From positions 1 to 33,675 of the forward strand of contig JAOQAO010000066.1 of NCBI GenBank assembly GCA_025963485.1: 33,675 bases of DNA, given 5' to 3'. Position 1 is the stretch's first letter. Each line of letters starts with the position of its first letter. This stretch comes from Bacteroidota bacterium. GTDB taxonomy: Bacteria; Bacteroidota; Bacteroidia; Chitinophagales; LD1. The position numbers and the translations under genes were made by a program. Of this stretch, positions 1 through 8,355 are shown in pieces. The notes under the pieces were generated by a model that saw only the letters and a list, made by a program, of their open reading frames with translations, searched no databases and was not told where the DNA came from.

Positions 1-252
1 TCTAAAGGTCAGCATACCTTTACAGCTGCTTAGGGAGGAATCGGCTCCCATCCCTTTCTCTTTTCATCTTTGATAAAATTCTGACTTTTTGCCTGATTTC
101 TATATCCAAAGCAAACATACGAGGGAGTTTGAGGACGGGCCAGCAGCTCGGCTAGCTCACTTATCCATGTTGGAATTCAATCCACCCGCTTGCTGGAAAG
201 CAGACTCGTAATTTATTTTCAGCTACTTCCTTTTTGCCGTACTTTTTTCAGG
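1..252. other. 5' flank without a recognisable gene
   Basis: No reading frame here looks like a gene. The plus-strand frames entering from the left edge stop early, by about position 33 in frame 1 and about 114 in frame 2. A small hairpin (GGGAG, 7-nt loop, CTCCC, at 33-49) followed by a pyrimidine-rich stretch could be the weak terminator of an upstream plus-strand gene, but this is not convincing. The promoter of the first gene lies just downstream. Confidence 0.4.
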
Positions 253-260
253 TAGTTTTG
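253..260 (+). promoter_or_regulatory. -7 promoter motif of the 289 gene
   Basis: TAGTTTTG fits the Bacteroidota -7 consensus TAnnTTTG and sits 28 nt before the ATG at 289. A TTG at 234-236 could be the -33 element, although the 16-nt spacing is a little short for this class. Transcription would start near 265-268. Confidence 0.45.
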
Positions 261-288
261 CGTTATAGTTTTTTATTTCTCCTATACC

Positions 289-1335
289 ATGTTGCGGGCC
301 TCTCTGATCGCCTTTTGTGCTTTCGTCCTGATGTGTACCTCCTGCAGGCACCACGGCCATAGGTATGTCACCATGGGCTTTTATCATTGGAAAACAGCAG
401 TCAACCTCACAACAGAGGACCACACCATGCTGAAGGAAACCAGCTGCAAAAAAATGTACGTCAATTTCTTTGACGTGGTGCCAAATGCTGACGGGCATTT
501 CGACTATCCCGCAGTGCCCGGCTCTCAGACGGCAAATCTGAATGCACTCCCTCACGGTATGGAGATAATTCCCGTGATTTATATTACCAACGAAGCTATG
601 AAAGCCATGGATTCATCTACCATCCCGCTCATAGCGGACAAGATCCATCATAAGGTCGCTCGTTTCGTCACCGCCAGTGGTATCGATAGCATTCATGAAC
701 TCCAGATCGACTGCGACTGGACCAATAGCACACGGGACAAATACTTCTACCTGCTTTCCCAGATCAAGCAGCATTCGCATATACCTATCCTTTCTGCTAC
801 CATCAGGCTTTACCAGTACAAGTACTTCAAAAAAGCGGGTGTGCCTCCGGTAGATAGAGGTACCCTCATGTTCTATCACATGAACTCCGTGCGCGACATA
901 GAGTCCAAAGAGCTGATACTCGACGTGGCAGAAGGCAAAAAATATCTGGACGGCGAGCCGTATCCGCTACGATTGGATTATGCATTGCCCTTATTCTCCG
1001 AGATGCTGGTGGGTGATGAACGGCATGGTGTTAAATTTTATTCTCCTAAAACATTTGCCAAACTGATGGAGGACACAGCACTGTCCAGGATCGACTCTCT
1101 GCCCGGCCGGTATAAAGTTGTAAAGGACACACATATCGGCGATGAGTATCTCGGCACATGGGATAAGGTCCGGATGGAGACGGTCAAACTGGCCGACCTG
1201 CAGCAGGCTGCCGACCTGCTGAGTGCGCGGGCCAATAGTGATACTTTCAGTGTTATCTTTTTTCATCTCGACAGAGATGCCAATAGCTCATTCACCACCC
1301 ATGAAGTCAAGGATATTATTCACCGGTTTGATTAG
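289..1335 (+). CDS. Hypothetical lipoprotein, possible TIM-barrel (DUF3142-like)
   Basis: The 348-residue protein opens with a lipoprotein signal (hydrophobic residues 4-16, candidate lipidated Cys19 in the context CTSC), so it is probably anchored in the periplasm or outer membrane. The body alternates strands and helices with segments such as YVNFFDV, EIIPVIYI, LQIDCDW, LSATIRLYQY and GTLMFYHM. This resembles the barrel strands of glycosidase-like TIM barrels, and the pattern recalls the uncharacterised DUF3142 family. That resemblance is from memory and is not proof. No catalytic pair can be assigned safely; the Asp residues of the LQIDCDW strand are the likeliest active-site positions. 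The 3' end overlaps the next gene by 35 nt, so the two are probably translated together. A promoter motif lies at 253-260. Confidence 0.7.
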   Translation: MLRASLIAFCAFVLMCTSCRHHGHRYVTMGFYHWKTAVNLTTEDHTMLKETSCKKMYVNFFDVVPNADGHFDYPAVPGSQTANLNALPHGMEIIPVIYITNEAMKAMDSSTIPLIADKIHHKVARFVTASGIDSIHELQIDCDWTNSTRDKYFYLLSQIKQHSHIPILSATIRLYQYKYFKKAGVPPVDRGTLMFYHMNSVRDIESKELILDVAEGKKYLDGEPYPLRLDYALPLFSEMLVGDERHGVKFYSPKTFAKLMEDTALSRIDSLPGRYKVVKDTHIGDEYLGTWDKVRMETVKLADLQQAADLLSARANSDTFSVIFFHLDRDANSSFTTHEVKDIIHRFD

Positions 1336-3703
1336 CATCATTCTGCTATTCTACTATACGACCGACACCCGCGCCTGTTTCCCATCTCCACTGGAGGGTA
1401 CAGAGTGTCGCTTTGGTCTCTTTGTGCCATATACCACTCACATGCGCACCATGGACGGCATGTACTTCTCGTTTTTCAATATGAAAGACGTGGACAATGC
1501 CAAAGGCGTAGAGGCTGATCGCCAAATCAACGTCGATGAGTGGTATGCCTATACGCATCACCGGATTGACAAAAAATCCATTTACACGTTGCTTTACAAT
1601 ACTGACCCCGTAGCTTTTCTGGGTGCTGCGGACCACGACACTTCTTTCACCAATGTGTATCACAATGCCTTCTTCCGCTATCTCATCCGTCCGGAAAATA
1701 AAAAGCTCCTCGACTACATGGCTATCGCCAAGCATGGCGAATTCTTTACACACGCCGACCCTGTCGATCCCTGGGATAATGACTTCAATAAGCCCAAACC
1801 CATCAATAGTCTCCATGATCCGATCACAGCAGCCCTCGCTGATTCAGGCATGGATGCTTTCCTGCGGGCCAGGTACTTGTATCTGGATATTCGCTATAGC
1901 TACTATTATCCTCCGTACGAGAGGGACACGATACTTTACGGTTTTTCCCAAGTGGATGAAGAGTATACGGAGCTGCAGCGGTTACCCATCAAAACTGTAG
2001 TAAAAGGCTGGGCGGCATACTTCAACGCGCTCTATATATCGATGCTGGGAGATACGGCACGTGGCAATTATCTCCTGGCGCAAGCCTTCAATATGTCTAA
2101 CGACAAGAAGTCCCCCATATTCAGGCATTTCTCCGTGGACCTGCTGGGCCAGTCATCCCGCTATGTGCAGAATAACAGTGAGCTCGCCAATCTCTATGTG
2201 CTGGCTGCTATGCACAGGGCAGGAGACGCGATCCCTCATATAGAAAAGATATACCACCTCGATCCCTCCAATCAGAATCTCAGCTTTCTCATGACACGCG
2301 AGATAGCCAAGCTCGAGGACAGGATGTGCACTCCGAAATACACTGGCATCGATGCTCAGATCGGCTATGGCTATCCGCGATATCGCTATGAACCCTTCAA
2401 CTATACTACCAATGACCATGCACATATGGAGAAATGGAAAGCTTTCCTGAAAACTGCGCTGGCTGACTCTGTTCCTAAGGATAAATTTTTCTTCAACCTC
2501 TGTATGGCGCATACCCTCCTCATCGATGAGAAGCCCGATGAGGCCAGGACATACCTGACAGAAGCGAAAAACTATACACCTTCTGACCGGGAGCTGGTTT
2601 ATCAGTACAGGCTTACTGATCTCGCAGTGTTTATCTCTCAGGCTACGGTACTGGATACTAAATTTGAAAATGAAACAGTCGCCGCCTTCCGCTGGCTCGA
2701 TCGCAATAGAGATCATTTCGAGAATGCAGATCTCGCTCTCCGCCAGATTCACCTCTTACTGTCATATAGATATGAGAAGACCGGAAATATCCCCCGAGCT
2801 ATTCTCGTCCGCGCTGGTTACAATGGCTATTCACAATACAACACTGTTGCGACAGGCTATTACTTTGATCTTGACACCTCCCTGTATCTCTACATACAGG
2901 AGCGTGCGACAGGCGCCGACGCAGAGGCTTTTATAAAAACAGTAAAGGGAAAAACAAAAACCCCCTTCGAGAAATATTATGCAGATGTGGTCGCCGCTGA
3001 TACAGCCGAATGCAGCGCAGCCTTCGATGCTGCGGGTTCCAACTATCTCAGGGAGGCAGATTGGGTATCTGCATTGCGTATGTTTTCGCGGATACCAGAC
3101 AGCTATTGGGCTGACGATTATCGTTCTAATAAGATGCTTACCTATCTCAATGCCGACCCCTTCGTTGCCCACCCTTTTGACAACCACGCTCTTTCTCATT
3201 CGATGGACAGCACAAAACGCTATAGCAAAAAAGCATTTACCCGCCATCTCGTCAAACTGCTCACCAATGACATAAATACCCCCGACAGCCTTCTCAAAAT
3301 AGCCGATGCCATGTACAATATGACCTACTTTGGCAACTCGTGGATACTGGTACGCAACTCATGGAGTGCTTTTGATAATGTGTTTGGCAGAAATGAGTGG
3401 GGCGGAAGCAATATATTATCACCCAGATACTATGACTATTATGCCTGTCGCCGTGCCCGGCAATGGTACCAGCGCGCTTACGATACCAGTCAAAACAAAG
3501 AGATCAAAGCAAAGGCAATGCTCATGATGGCCCAGTGTGACAAAAATTTCTCCTACCTGCTATCTGCCGGCAAAAAACCTGGTAGCAAAGCCCTCTTTGA
3601 CCGTTTCGCCAAAAACTACGCAGATACACGCTATTATGCGGATCTCGTCAGCACCTGCGATATATCCGATGTCAAAAAGCAATTTTTCTATTTCACACCT
3701 TAA
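1301..3703 (+). CDS. Large exported helical-repeat protein, unknown function
   Basis: The open frame extends back to 1223, but ATG 1301 is the better start because it begins a clean Sec signal peptide (MKSRILFTGLIS..., cleavage after about TRA, residue 25) and trims the overlap with the upstream gene to 35 nt. The mature protein of about 775 residues is rich in Tyr, Asp and Ala. It contains many helix pairs with alternating aromatic and Ala positions, such as the stretches with NLYVLAAMHRAGDAIPHIEK and AYFNALYISMLGDTARGNYL, which suggests a TPR-like solenoid. No enzymatic motif, TonB box or membrane segment is visible. A lipoprotein of unknown function lies directly upstream and overlaps it, so the two probably act together at the cell envelope. 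I do not recognise the family. Confidence 0.75.
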   Translation: MKSRILFTGLISIILLFYYTTDTRACFPSPLEGTECRFGLFVPYTTHMRTMDGMYFSFFNMKDVDNAKGVEADRQINVDEWYAYTHHRIDKKSIYTLLYNTDPVAFLGAADHDTSFTNVYHNAFFRYLIRPENKKLLDYMAIAKHGEFFTHADPVDPWDNDFNKPKPINSLHDPITAALADSGMDAFLRARYLYLDIRYSYYYPPYERDTILYGFSQVDEEYTELQRLPIKTVVKGWAAYFNALYISMLGDTARGNYLLAQAFNMSNDKKSPIFRHFSVDLLGQSSRYVQNNSELANLYVLAAMHRAGDAIPHIEKIYHLDPSNQNLSFLMTREIAKLEDRMCTPKYTGIDAQIGYGYPRYRYEPFNYTTNDHAHMEKWKAFLKTALADSVPKDKFFFNLCMAHTLLIDEKPDEARTYLTEAKNYTPSDRELVYQYRLTDLAVFISQATVLDTKFENETVAAFRWLDRNRDHFENADLALRQIHLLLSYRYEKTGNIPRAILVRAGYNGYSQYNTVATGYYFDLDTSLYLYIQERATGADAEAFIKTVKGKTKTPFEKYYADVVAADTAECSAAFDAAGSNYLREADWVSALRMFSRIPDSYWADDYRSNKMLTYLNADPFVAHPFDNHALSHSMDSTKRYSKKAFTRHLVKLLTNDINTPDSLLKIADAMYNMTYFGNSWILVRNSWSAFDNVFGRNEWGGSNILSPRYYDYYACRRARQWYQRAYDTSQNKEIKAKAMLMMAQCDKNFSYLLSAGKKPGSKALFDRFAKNYADTRYYADLVSTCDISDVKKQFFYFTP

Positions 3704-3718
3704 TGTTTTGAGCATTTG

Positions 3719-3758
3719 GCAATGTATTAAAGCCCCACTTTAGGCCGGTTTGTTTTAT
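3719..3758 (+). repeat. Dispersed intergenic repeat A, copy 1 (degenerate)
   Basis: The 16-nt word GCAATGTATTAAAGCC (3719-3734) recurs exactly at 13625-13640, and the following ...AGGCCGGTTTG is a decayed version of the hairpin seen in full at 13636-13661 and 20011-20037. The element sits just after the stop of the 1301-3703 gene. Confidence 0.55.
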
Positions 3759-3816
3759 TCTTGATTTGGAACTCTTCAGCTAGCCGAGTAACAATCTGAT
3801 ATTTGGGGTCGTAGGT

Positions 3817-3844
3817 TCTTCCCTCTCCCGCGGGAGAGGGAAGA
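3817..3844. repeat. 28-nt perfect palindrome (REP-like)
   Basis: Two 14-nt arms (CTCTCCCG meets CGGGAGAG at the centre) form a perfect, loopless palindrome. It is followed by GATGCCGAAGGCAGATGGG. This arrangement looks like a dispersed REP-type repeat rather than a terminator, because no T-run follows on either strand. Confidence 0.6.
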
Positions 3845-4007
3845 TGCCGAAGGCAGATGGGTGAGGACTATCTGGCGACAGCAATGGATTTCAAACACAT
3901 AAAATTAAAATGAACCAATCCCGCCATTGGAGAGAAACGATACCTGAACACCCGCCATTGCCCCTTCTTCAAAAATTACGTTCTTTGCGTCCATAAATCA
4001 TACTACT
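3845..4007. other. Rest of the rpiB upstream gap
   Basis: This part of the 304-nt gap between 3703 and 4008 holds no convincing gene. It contains a direct repeat of CCCGCCATTG at 3920-3929 and 3951-3960. A weak -7-like GTTCTTTG precedes rpiB, with two mismatches to TAnnTTTG, so no promoter is called. Confidence 0.4.
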
Positions 4008-4436
4008 ATGCTCATCTCCATAGGTGGCGACCACGCCGGATACGCACTCAAATCTGAACTACGCACTTACCTTCTCGAAAAAGGCTACGAGACAGACGAC
4101 CTCGGTCCATTTTCAGCTGAGTCAGTAGACTACCCGGATTTCGCTCATCCTGTGGCTCGTCAGGTAGAGTCCGGCAAAGCTGACTTCGGCATCCTCATCT
4201 GTGGCAGCGCCAATGGTGTAGCCATGACTGCGAATAAGCACGAAAAAATACGCGCTGCCATCGCCTGGAAAAAAGAGATCGCTGAACTCGCCCGCCAGCA
4301 TAACGATGCTAATATCCTCTGCCTCCCTGCCCGCTATATCACCTTGGAAGAGGCCAAAGAAATGGTAGATGTATTTATCGCCACTCCATTCGAAGGCGGC
4401 CGCCATGAACGTCGTGTAGAAAAAATAGCCTGCTAA
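4008..4436 (+). CDS. rpiB: Ribose-5-phosphate isomerase B
   Basis: RpiB interconverts ribose 5-phosphate and ribulose 5-phosphate in the non-oxidative pentose phosphate pathway, in the cytoplasm. The 142-residue length is normal for the LacAB/RpiB family. Visible family landmarks are GGDHAGY (residues 6-12), DYPDFAHPVA (41-50), the catalytic Cys65 in GILICGSANG with its anion-hole loop, ANKHEKIRAA (75-84), and His98 in ARQHNDAN. These match the Cys66 and His99 positions of the E. coli enzyme with a one-residue offset. A C-terminal HERR closes the phosphate site. The gene is followed after 44 nt by the E1 dehydrogenase gene on the same strand, so the two may share a transcript. The stop is TAA. 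Confidence 0.95.
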   Translation: MLISIGGDHAGYALKSELRTYLLEKGYETDDLGPFSAESVDYPDFAHPVARQVESGKADFGILICGSANGVAMTANKHEKIRAAIAWKKEIAELARQHNDANILCLPARYITLEEAKEMVDVFIATPFEGGRHERRVEKIAC

Positions 4437-4480
4437 TAGTACGCTGGAGCATACTTGAACCTTTGCTTTCTAGCGGTTAA

Positions 4481-6469
4481 ATGATTTTCAAAATGAATTT
4501 TGACAGAAAAGACCTCACCAACGAGCAACTCATAAAACTATACCAGCGCATCCTCAAGCCGCGCGTGATCGAAGAGCGCATGCTCAAACTCCTCCGCCAG
4601 GGACGTGTCAGCAAATGGTTCTCCGGTATCGGCCAGGAAGCAATCTCGGTAGGTGTCACAGCCGCACTACATGCCGACGAATATGTCTGTCCACTTCACC
4701 GGAATGTTGGCGTCTTCACTACACGTGACTGTGACCTCCAGCAGTTGTTCGAGCAATTTCAAGGCAAACAAAACGGCTTCTCTCAGGGCCGCGAACGCAG
4801 TTTCCACTTCGGTACCAATGAGCACCATATTGTCGGCATGATCTCTCATCTCGGTCCGCAACTCTGTGTAGGAGATGGCATCGCTCTGGCAAGCAAACTC
4901 AAAAAGGAAAGGAAGATCACCGTAGCCTTCACCGGAGACGGCGGCACCAGCGAAGGCGACTTCCATGAAGCATGCAATATTGCCGCAGTCTGGGATCTCC
5001 CGGTTATCATCCTTATTGAAAACAATGGTTACGGCCTCTCTACGCCGACCAATGAGCAGTTCCGCTGCGCACAGCTCGCCGACCGTGCCATAGGCTATGG
5101 CATGAAGGGCCTCACCATTGACGGCAATAACATCCTCGAAGTATACCATACCATCACCAAACTCGCCGCAGAGATGCGCGAGAACCCGCATCCGGTGCTC
5201 CTGGAGTGTATGACTTTCCGTATGCGCGGGCATGAGGAAGCGAGTGGTGTGAAGTATGTTCCTAAAGAACTTTTTGAAATATGGGAGAAAAAAGACCCTG
5301 TCATGAACTACGAGAACTGGCTCATCGACAGCGGTATCATCTCCCCCGACTATCCCAATATGCTCCGCGAGGACATGGACGCCGAGGTCCGCGCCGCCTT
5401 CGACGCAGCTGACAAACAACCCGAAGTATCACCTGACACGGCTAAAGAAGAAAGAGAAATATACGCACCTTTTGAACCATCGTCATCTGGCGATACAGGA
5501 GGTTCAACCTCCACTAAAAGACTCGTCGACGCCGTCTCCGACGGCCTCCGCCAAAGCATGCAGAAATACGACGACCTCATCATTATGGGTCAGGACGTAG
5601 CAGAATATGGTGGAGTGTTCAAGATCACCGACGGCTTCGTAGCAGAGTTCGGTAAAGAGCGCGTACGCAATACACCCATTTGTGAAAGCGGCGTGCTAAG
5701 CGCAGCTTTGGGTCTTAGTGTGAAAGGCATCAAGAGCGTCGTAGAGATGCAGTTCGCAGATTTCGTGAGTACTGGTTTCAATCCTATTGTAAACAACCTC
5801 GCCAAGTCCTATTGGCGCTGGGGGCAGAATGCCGATGTCGTCGTCCGCATGCCTACAGGTGCAGGCGTAGGTGCAGGTCCATTCCACTCGCAGAGCAACG
5901 AGGCATGGTTTTGCCATGTGCCGGGACTAAAAGTAGTCTATCCATCCAATCCCGCAGATGCCAAAGGCCTCCTCTGCGCAGCGATAGAAGATCCCAATCC
6001 CGTCATGTACTTCGAACACAAATTTCTCTACCGCAGCGTAGAGGGCGAAGTGCCGGATGCCTACTATACCACGCCTATCGGCAAAGCAGTGCTGGCGTCG
6101 GAAGGCGACGAAGTAAGCATCATCACCTACGGCCTCGGTGTACACTGGGCGCTGGAAGCAGTCAAAGAATCCGGTATCTCTGCCGATGTTCTCGATCTCC
6201 GCACGCTTTTACCATACGACAAAGAAGCCATCGAAACCACTGTCCGCAAAACGGGCAAAGCCATCATCCTCCATGAGGATACGCTCATCGGCGGTATTGG
6301 CGGAGAGATAGCAGCTTATATATCAGAGCATCTATTCAGCTCTCTTGATGCACCTGTCATGCGTATTGCTTCATTGGATACTCCTGTGCCTTTTGCATTA
6401 TCGTTAGAGAGAAACTTCCTGCCTAAGGATAGGTTTAAGGAGAAGTTGAAGGAATTGGTAGAATATTGA
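4481..6469 (+). CDS. 2-oxo acid dehydrogenase E1, fused alpha and beta chains
   Basis: This is the thiamine-diphosphate-dependent E1 component that decarboxylates a 2-oxo acid and acylates the lipoyl group of E2, most likely in the branched-chain 2-oxo acid dehydrogenase complex. Residues 1 to about 310 are the alpha part. They carry the ThDP-binding signature GDGGTSEGDF (152-161) through NNGYG (181-185), and the FRMRGHEE loop. Residues from about 345 on are the beta part (LIIMGQDVAEYGGVF, PICESG, EMQFADF, and the C-terminal LHEDTLIGGIGGEIAAY). The 662-residue single chain is the fused form common in Bacteroidota. Most other bacteria have two genes. A second ATG at 4493 is an alternative start. 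The E2 and E3 genes are not in this window. Substrate preference (branched-chain, pyruvate or acetoin) cannot be settled from sequence alone. Confidence 0.9.
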   Translation: MIFKMNFDRKDLTNEQLIKLYQRILKPRVIEERMLKLLRQGRVSKWFSGIGQEAISVGVTAALHADEYVCPLHRNVGVFTTRDCDLQQLFEQFQGKQNGFSQGRERSFHFGTNEHHIVGMISHLGPQLCVGDGIALASKLKKERKITVAFTGDGGTSEGDFHEACNIAAVWDLPVIILIENNGYGLSTPTNEQFRCAQLADRAIGYGMKGLTIDGNNILEVYHTITKLAAEMRENPHPVLLECMTFRMRGHEEASGVKYVPKELFEIWEKKDPVMNYENWLIDSGIISPDYPNMLREDMDAEVRAAFDAADKQPEVSPDTAKEEREIYAPFEPSSSGDTGGSTSTKRLVDAVSDGLRQSMQKYDDLIIMGQDVAEYGGVFKITDGFVAEFGKERVRNTPICESGVLSAALGLSVKGIKSVVEMQFADFVSTGFNPIVNNLAKSYWRWGQNADVVVRMPTGAGVGAGPFHSQSNEAWFCHVPGLKVVYPSNPADAKGLLCAAIEDPNPVMYFEHKFLYRSVEGEVPDAYYTTPIGKAVLASEGDEVSIITYGLGVHWALEAVKESGISADVLDLRTLLPYDKEAIETTVRKTGKAIILHEDTLIGGIGGEIAAYISEHLFSSLDAPVMRIASLDTPVPFALSLERNFLPKDRFKEKLKELVEY

Positions 6470-6480
6470 TTCGAGCAAAA

Positions 6481-7296
6481 TTAGCCTTCAATCCACAGTT
6501 TTCTATGTATTTCTAAATTAGCTGCGTCTGGTAAATGGTTGATATCCTTGGGCAAATTCAACTTCTTACTATGCAGATTTATAGTCATTAGACGATCGTA
6601 CTCAGTGTGCTTGCCTTCTTCTTCTTTCATGTCAAAATAATCTATTGAGTAATTATTGTTGACCGTGATATACCCTTTATCGAAAAGTTTGTGATGAGTG
6701 GAGCAAAGTAAAAGCCCATTTTTTATATCTAGTTTTTGAGCTGGACCACATTCCGAGTATGGAATTATATGACAAGCCTCAAGTGCTTCTGGAAATGAAA
6801 ATCCACACATTGCGCAACTATATTTATACGCTTTAAGTAGTGCTTGTCTGAAAATACGTTGTTGTATTCCCCTTACCTTGACTTGAGCAAAAACATCAGC
6901 TGATTGGTCGGGAAAATTCAATAACCTAGAAGCTAACTCATTTTGATTTGTCCCTGTTCGAGCATATTCGAATGGATTTTCAATTATTCGCCAATTAAAA
7001 TCATATACAAAGTCAAAGACTTTTTGTGGATTTAGCGGATCATAATCTGTAAACCCACTTCCTGGCAATCCAGTTAGCTTGTTAAGAACCAGTATTGTTA
7101 ATGGTGGCAAATTGTTGTTTACACAATGATCATAGATAATTCCTAGAATTATTCGGATAGGCCGAGGATGGATATTTAGCAGTTTTGCCAAGTCACCATA
7201 AGTAATCGTTCCTCTTTGAAATGAAACTTCCGTCAATATTTTCCAAGCTGAATATGCTCTTTGTTCATGGTTGGGTTTCTCTGTCATAATTTGCAT
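6481..7296 (-). CDS. HNH endonuclease with N-terminal wHTH-like domain
   Basis: The C-terminal part is an HNH nuclease of the HNH_2 type. It has a CAMC zinc pair (161-164), ACHIIPY with His176, and NGLLLCSTHHKLFDKG with Asn193, His201/202 and Asp206, the usual metal-binding and catalytic set. The N-terminal part (TITYGDLAKLLNIHPRPI, then LPPLTILVLNKLTGLPGSGF) resembles the winged-helix fold of alkyltransferase-like proteins; that assignment is from pattern memory only. Such proteins usually act as restriction or defence nucleases, but no partner methylase is adjacent. The gene is visibly AT-richer than both neighbours, which suggests recent acquisition. Its ATG (7294-7296) directly abuts the stop codon of the upstream glycosidase gene (7297-7299). 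A second ATG at 7287 is possible. It ends 11 nt from the convergent E1 gene. Confidence 0.85.
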   Translation of the reverse strand: MQIMTEKPNHEQRAYSAWKILTEVSFQRGTITYGDLAKLLNIHPRPIRIILGIIYDHCVNNNLPPLTILVLNKLTGLPGSGFTDYDPLNPQKVFDFVYDFNWRIIENPFEYARTGTNQNELASRLLNFPDQSADVFAQVKVRGIQQRIFRQALLKAYKYSCAMCGFSFPEALEACHIIPYSECGPAQKLDIKNGLLLCSTHHKLFDKGYITVNNNYSIDYFDMKEEEGKHTEYDRLMTINLHSKKLNLPKDINHLPDAANLEIHRKLWIEG

Positions 7297-8355
7297 TTAA
7301 AGGTTGCAGTTATTCTTATCCTTCACAATCTTCTTTATCAGTTCCACCTCCGCAATATCATACGCAGTATGATCCGCCCGGAATATCTCATGGAACCAAA
7401 CCTTCGGTTCCTCCGTCATCGGCACCTTGCCCGTTGACCAGGGATAGATCGTCTGCGTCTTCCCATTTACAAATCCCCAATTGATCGCACCCACATTCTC
7501 ACTCGCCAGTACCGGAAGGCTACCCTGGAATGTACTGCCATTCGTCCTTGCCATATACTCCGTACATATCAGTGGCCGGCCGAGAGCCTTTAACTTCTCT
7601 ATCTGCTTCTTCATCTTATCGCCATCCCCATAGTTGTGAAAACTGATCACATCAGAGTTCTTGAGTTGTGTCGCACTACATCTGCCTGGCGTGTATACCC
7701 CCGATGTCAGCGGCTGCGTCGGATGCTGGCTCCGCGCCCATTGGAAGACATTTATCAGCAGTGGTGTCGTATACGTACCTATACCCGAGTTGCCCGGCTC
7801 ATTATAGACATCCCATATCAGCACCCGCTGGTCATTGGCAAATGTGCGCACGATGTCCTCCGTATATTTTTGCAGGTCGCTCCAGCGCTCTTGGCTCAGC
7901 ACATCTTTCTTGCCGGGGCATTGCACCCATTCCGAGTTGTGTACACCTGGCCTTGGCGGCCGCTGAGGGCCCGGATGCGGATCTGCCATCCAGCAGTCAT
8001 CAAAGAGTACAAACATAACCTTGATCTGATTGCGGTCTGCGATGGACAGGAACGTCTTGATGCGTTGCTTATAAGCGATGCTGTCATAACGGTAGACCAC
8101 CTCATGCAGGAATACCCGCAACGTATTAAACCCAATACTATGGGCCAGTGACAGCTCACTTGCTATAGTCGCTGTGTCAAATGTTGCCGCCTGCCACATC
8201 TCTATCGGATTGATCGCCGTAGCAGGGATATAGTTGCAGCCCGCCGACCATGGATGCGAGTCAAACCATTTATTAGTTTTGTCCGCAGACCACCGCTCGT
8301 CCTGGGCATTTGCCTCCAGACCAGCGAAAACCAACAATATGAATAACATGCGCAT
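7297..8355 (-). CDS. Secreted GH5-like glycoside hydrolase
   Basis: The protein has a Sec signal peptide (residues 1-18, ending ANAQ) and a cellulase-type TIM barrel. Markers are FNTLRVFL (76-83), the acid/base Glu186 in WDVYNEP (181-187), SFHNYG (239-243), and the nucleophile Glu266 in LICTEYMAR. These match clan GH-A, most likely family GH5. The enzyme should cleave beta-linked plant or microbial polysaccharide in the periplasm or outside the cell. The substrate (cellulose, mannan or glucan) cannot be read. At 352 residues it is a single catalytic domain without a visible carbohydrate-binding module. The start at 8355 shares an 8-nt palindrome with the start of the divergent lipoprotein gene. 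A second Met (8349) would also give an intact signal. The SusC/SusD pair lies about 20 kb away, so they do not form one locus. Confidence 0.88.
   Translation of the reverse strand: MRMLFILLVFAGLEANAQDERWSADKTNKWFDSHPWSAGCNYIPATAINPIEMWQAATFDTATIASELSLAHSIGFNTLRVFLHEVVYRYDSIAYKQRIKTFLSIADRNQIKVMFVLFDDCWMADPHPGPQRPPRPGVHNSEWVQCPGKKDVLSQERWSDLQKYTEDIVRTFANDQRVLIWDVYNEPGNSGIGTYTTPLLINVFQWARSQHPTQPLTSGVYTPGRCSATQLKNSDVISFHNYGDGDKMKKQIEKLKALGRPLICTEYMARTNGSTFQGSLPVLASENVGAINWGFVNGKTQTIYPWSTGKVPMTEEPKVWFHEIFRADHTAYDIAEVELIKKIVKDKNNCNL
8274..8281 (+). promoter_or_regulatory. -7 promoter motif for the divergent lipoprotein gene
   Basis: TAGTTTTG fits TAnnTTTG and lies about 60-70 nt upstream of the plus-strand lipoprotein start, inside the 5' coding part of the glycosidase gene. 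No clear TTG at -33 is present. Confidence 0.3.

Noticed and set aside
147-3788. 11-nt inverted repeat (147-157 and 3778-3788) flanking the first two genes
   Set aside because: CTCGGCTAGCT against AGCTAGCCGAG is short, lacks extended arms or target duplications, and could arise by chance; no transposase or recombinase is between them.
3920-3960. Direct repeat CCCGCCATTG, two copies 31 nt apart
   Set aside because: Only two copies with unequal flanks; not a CRISPR and too short to call a functional iteron.
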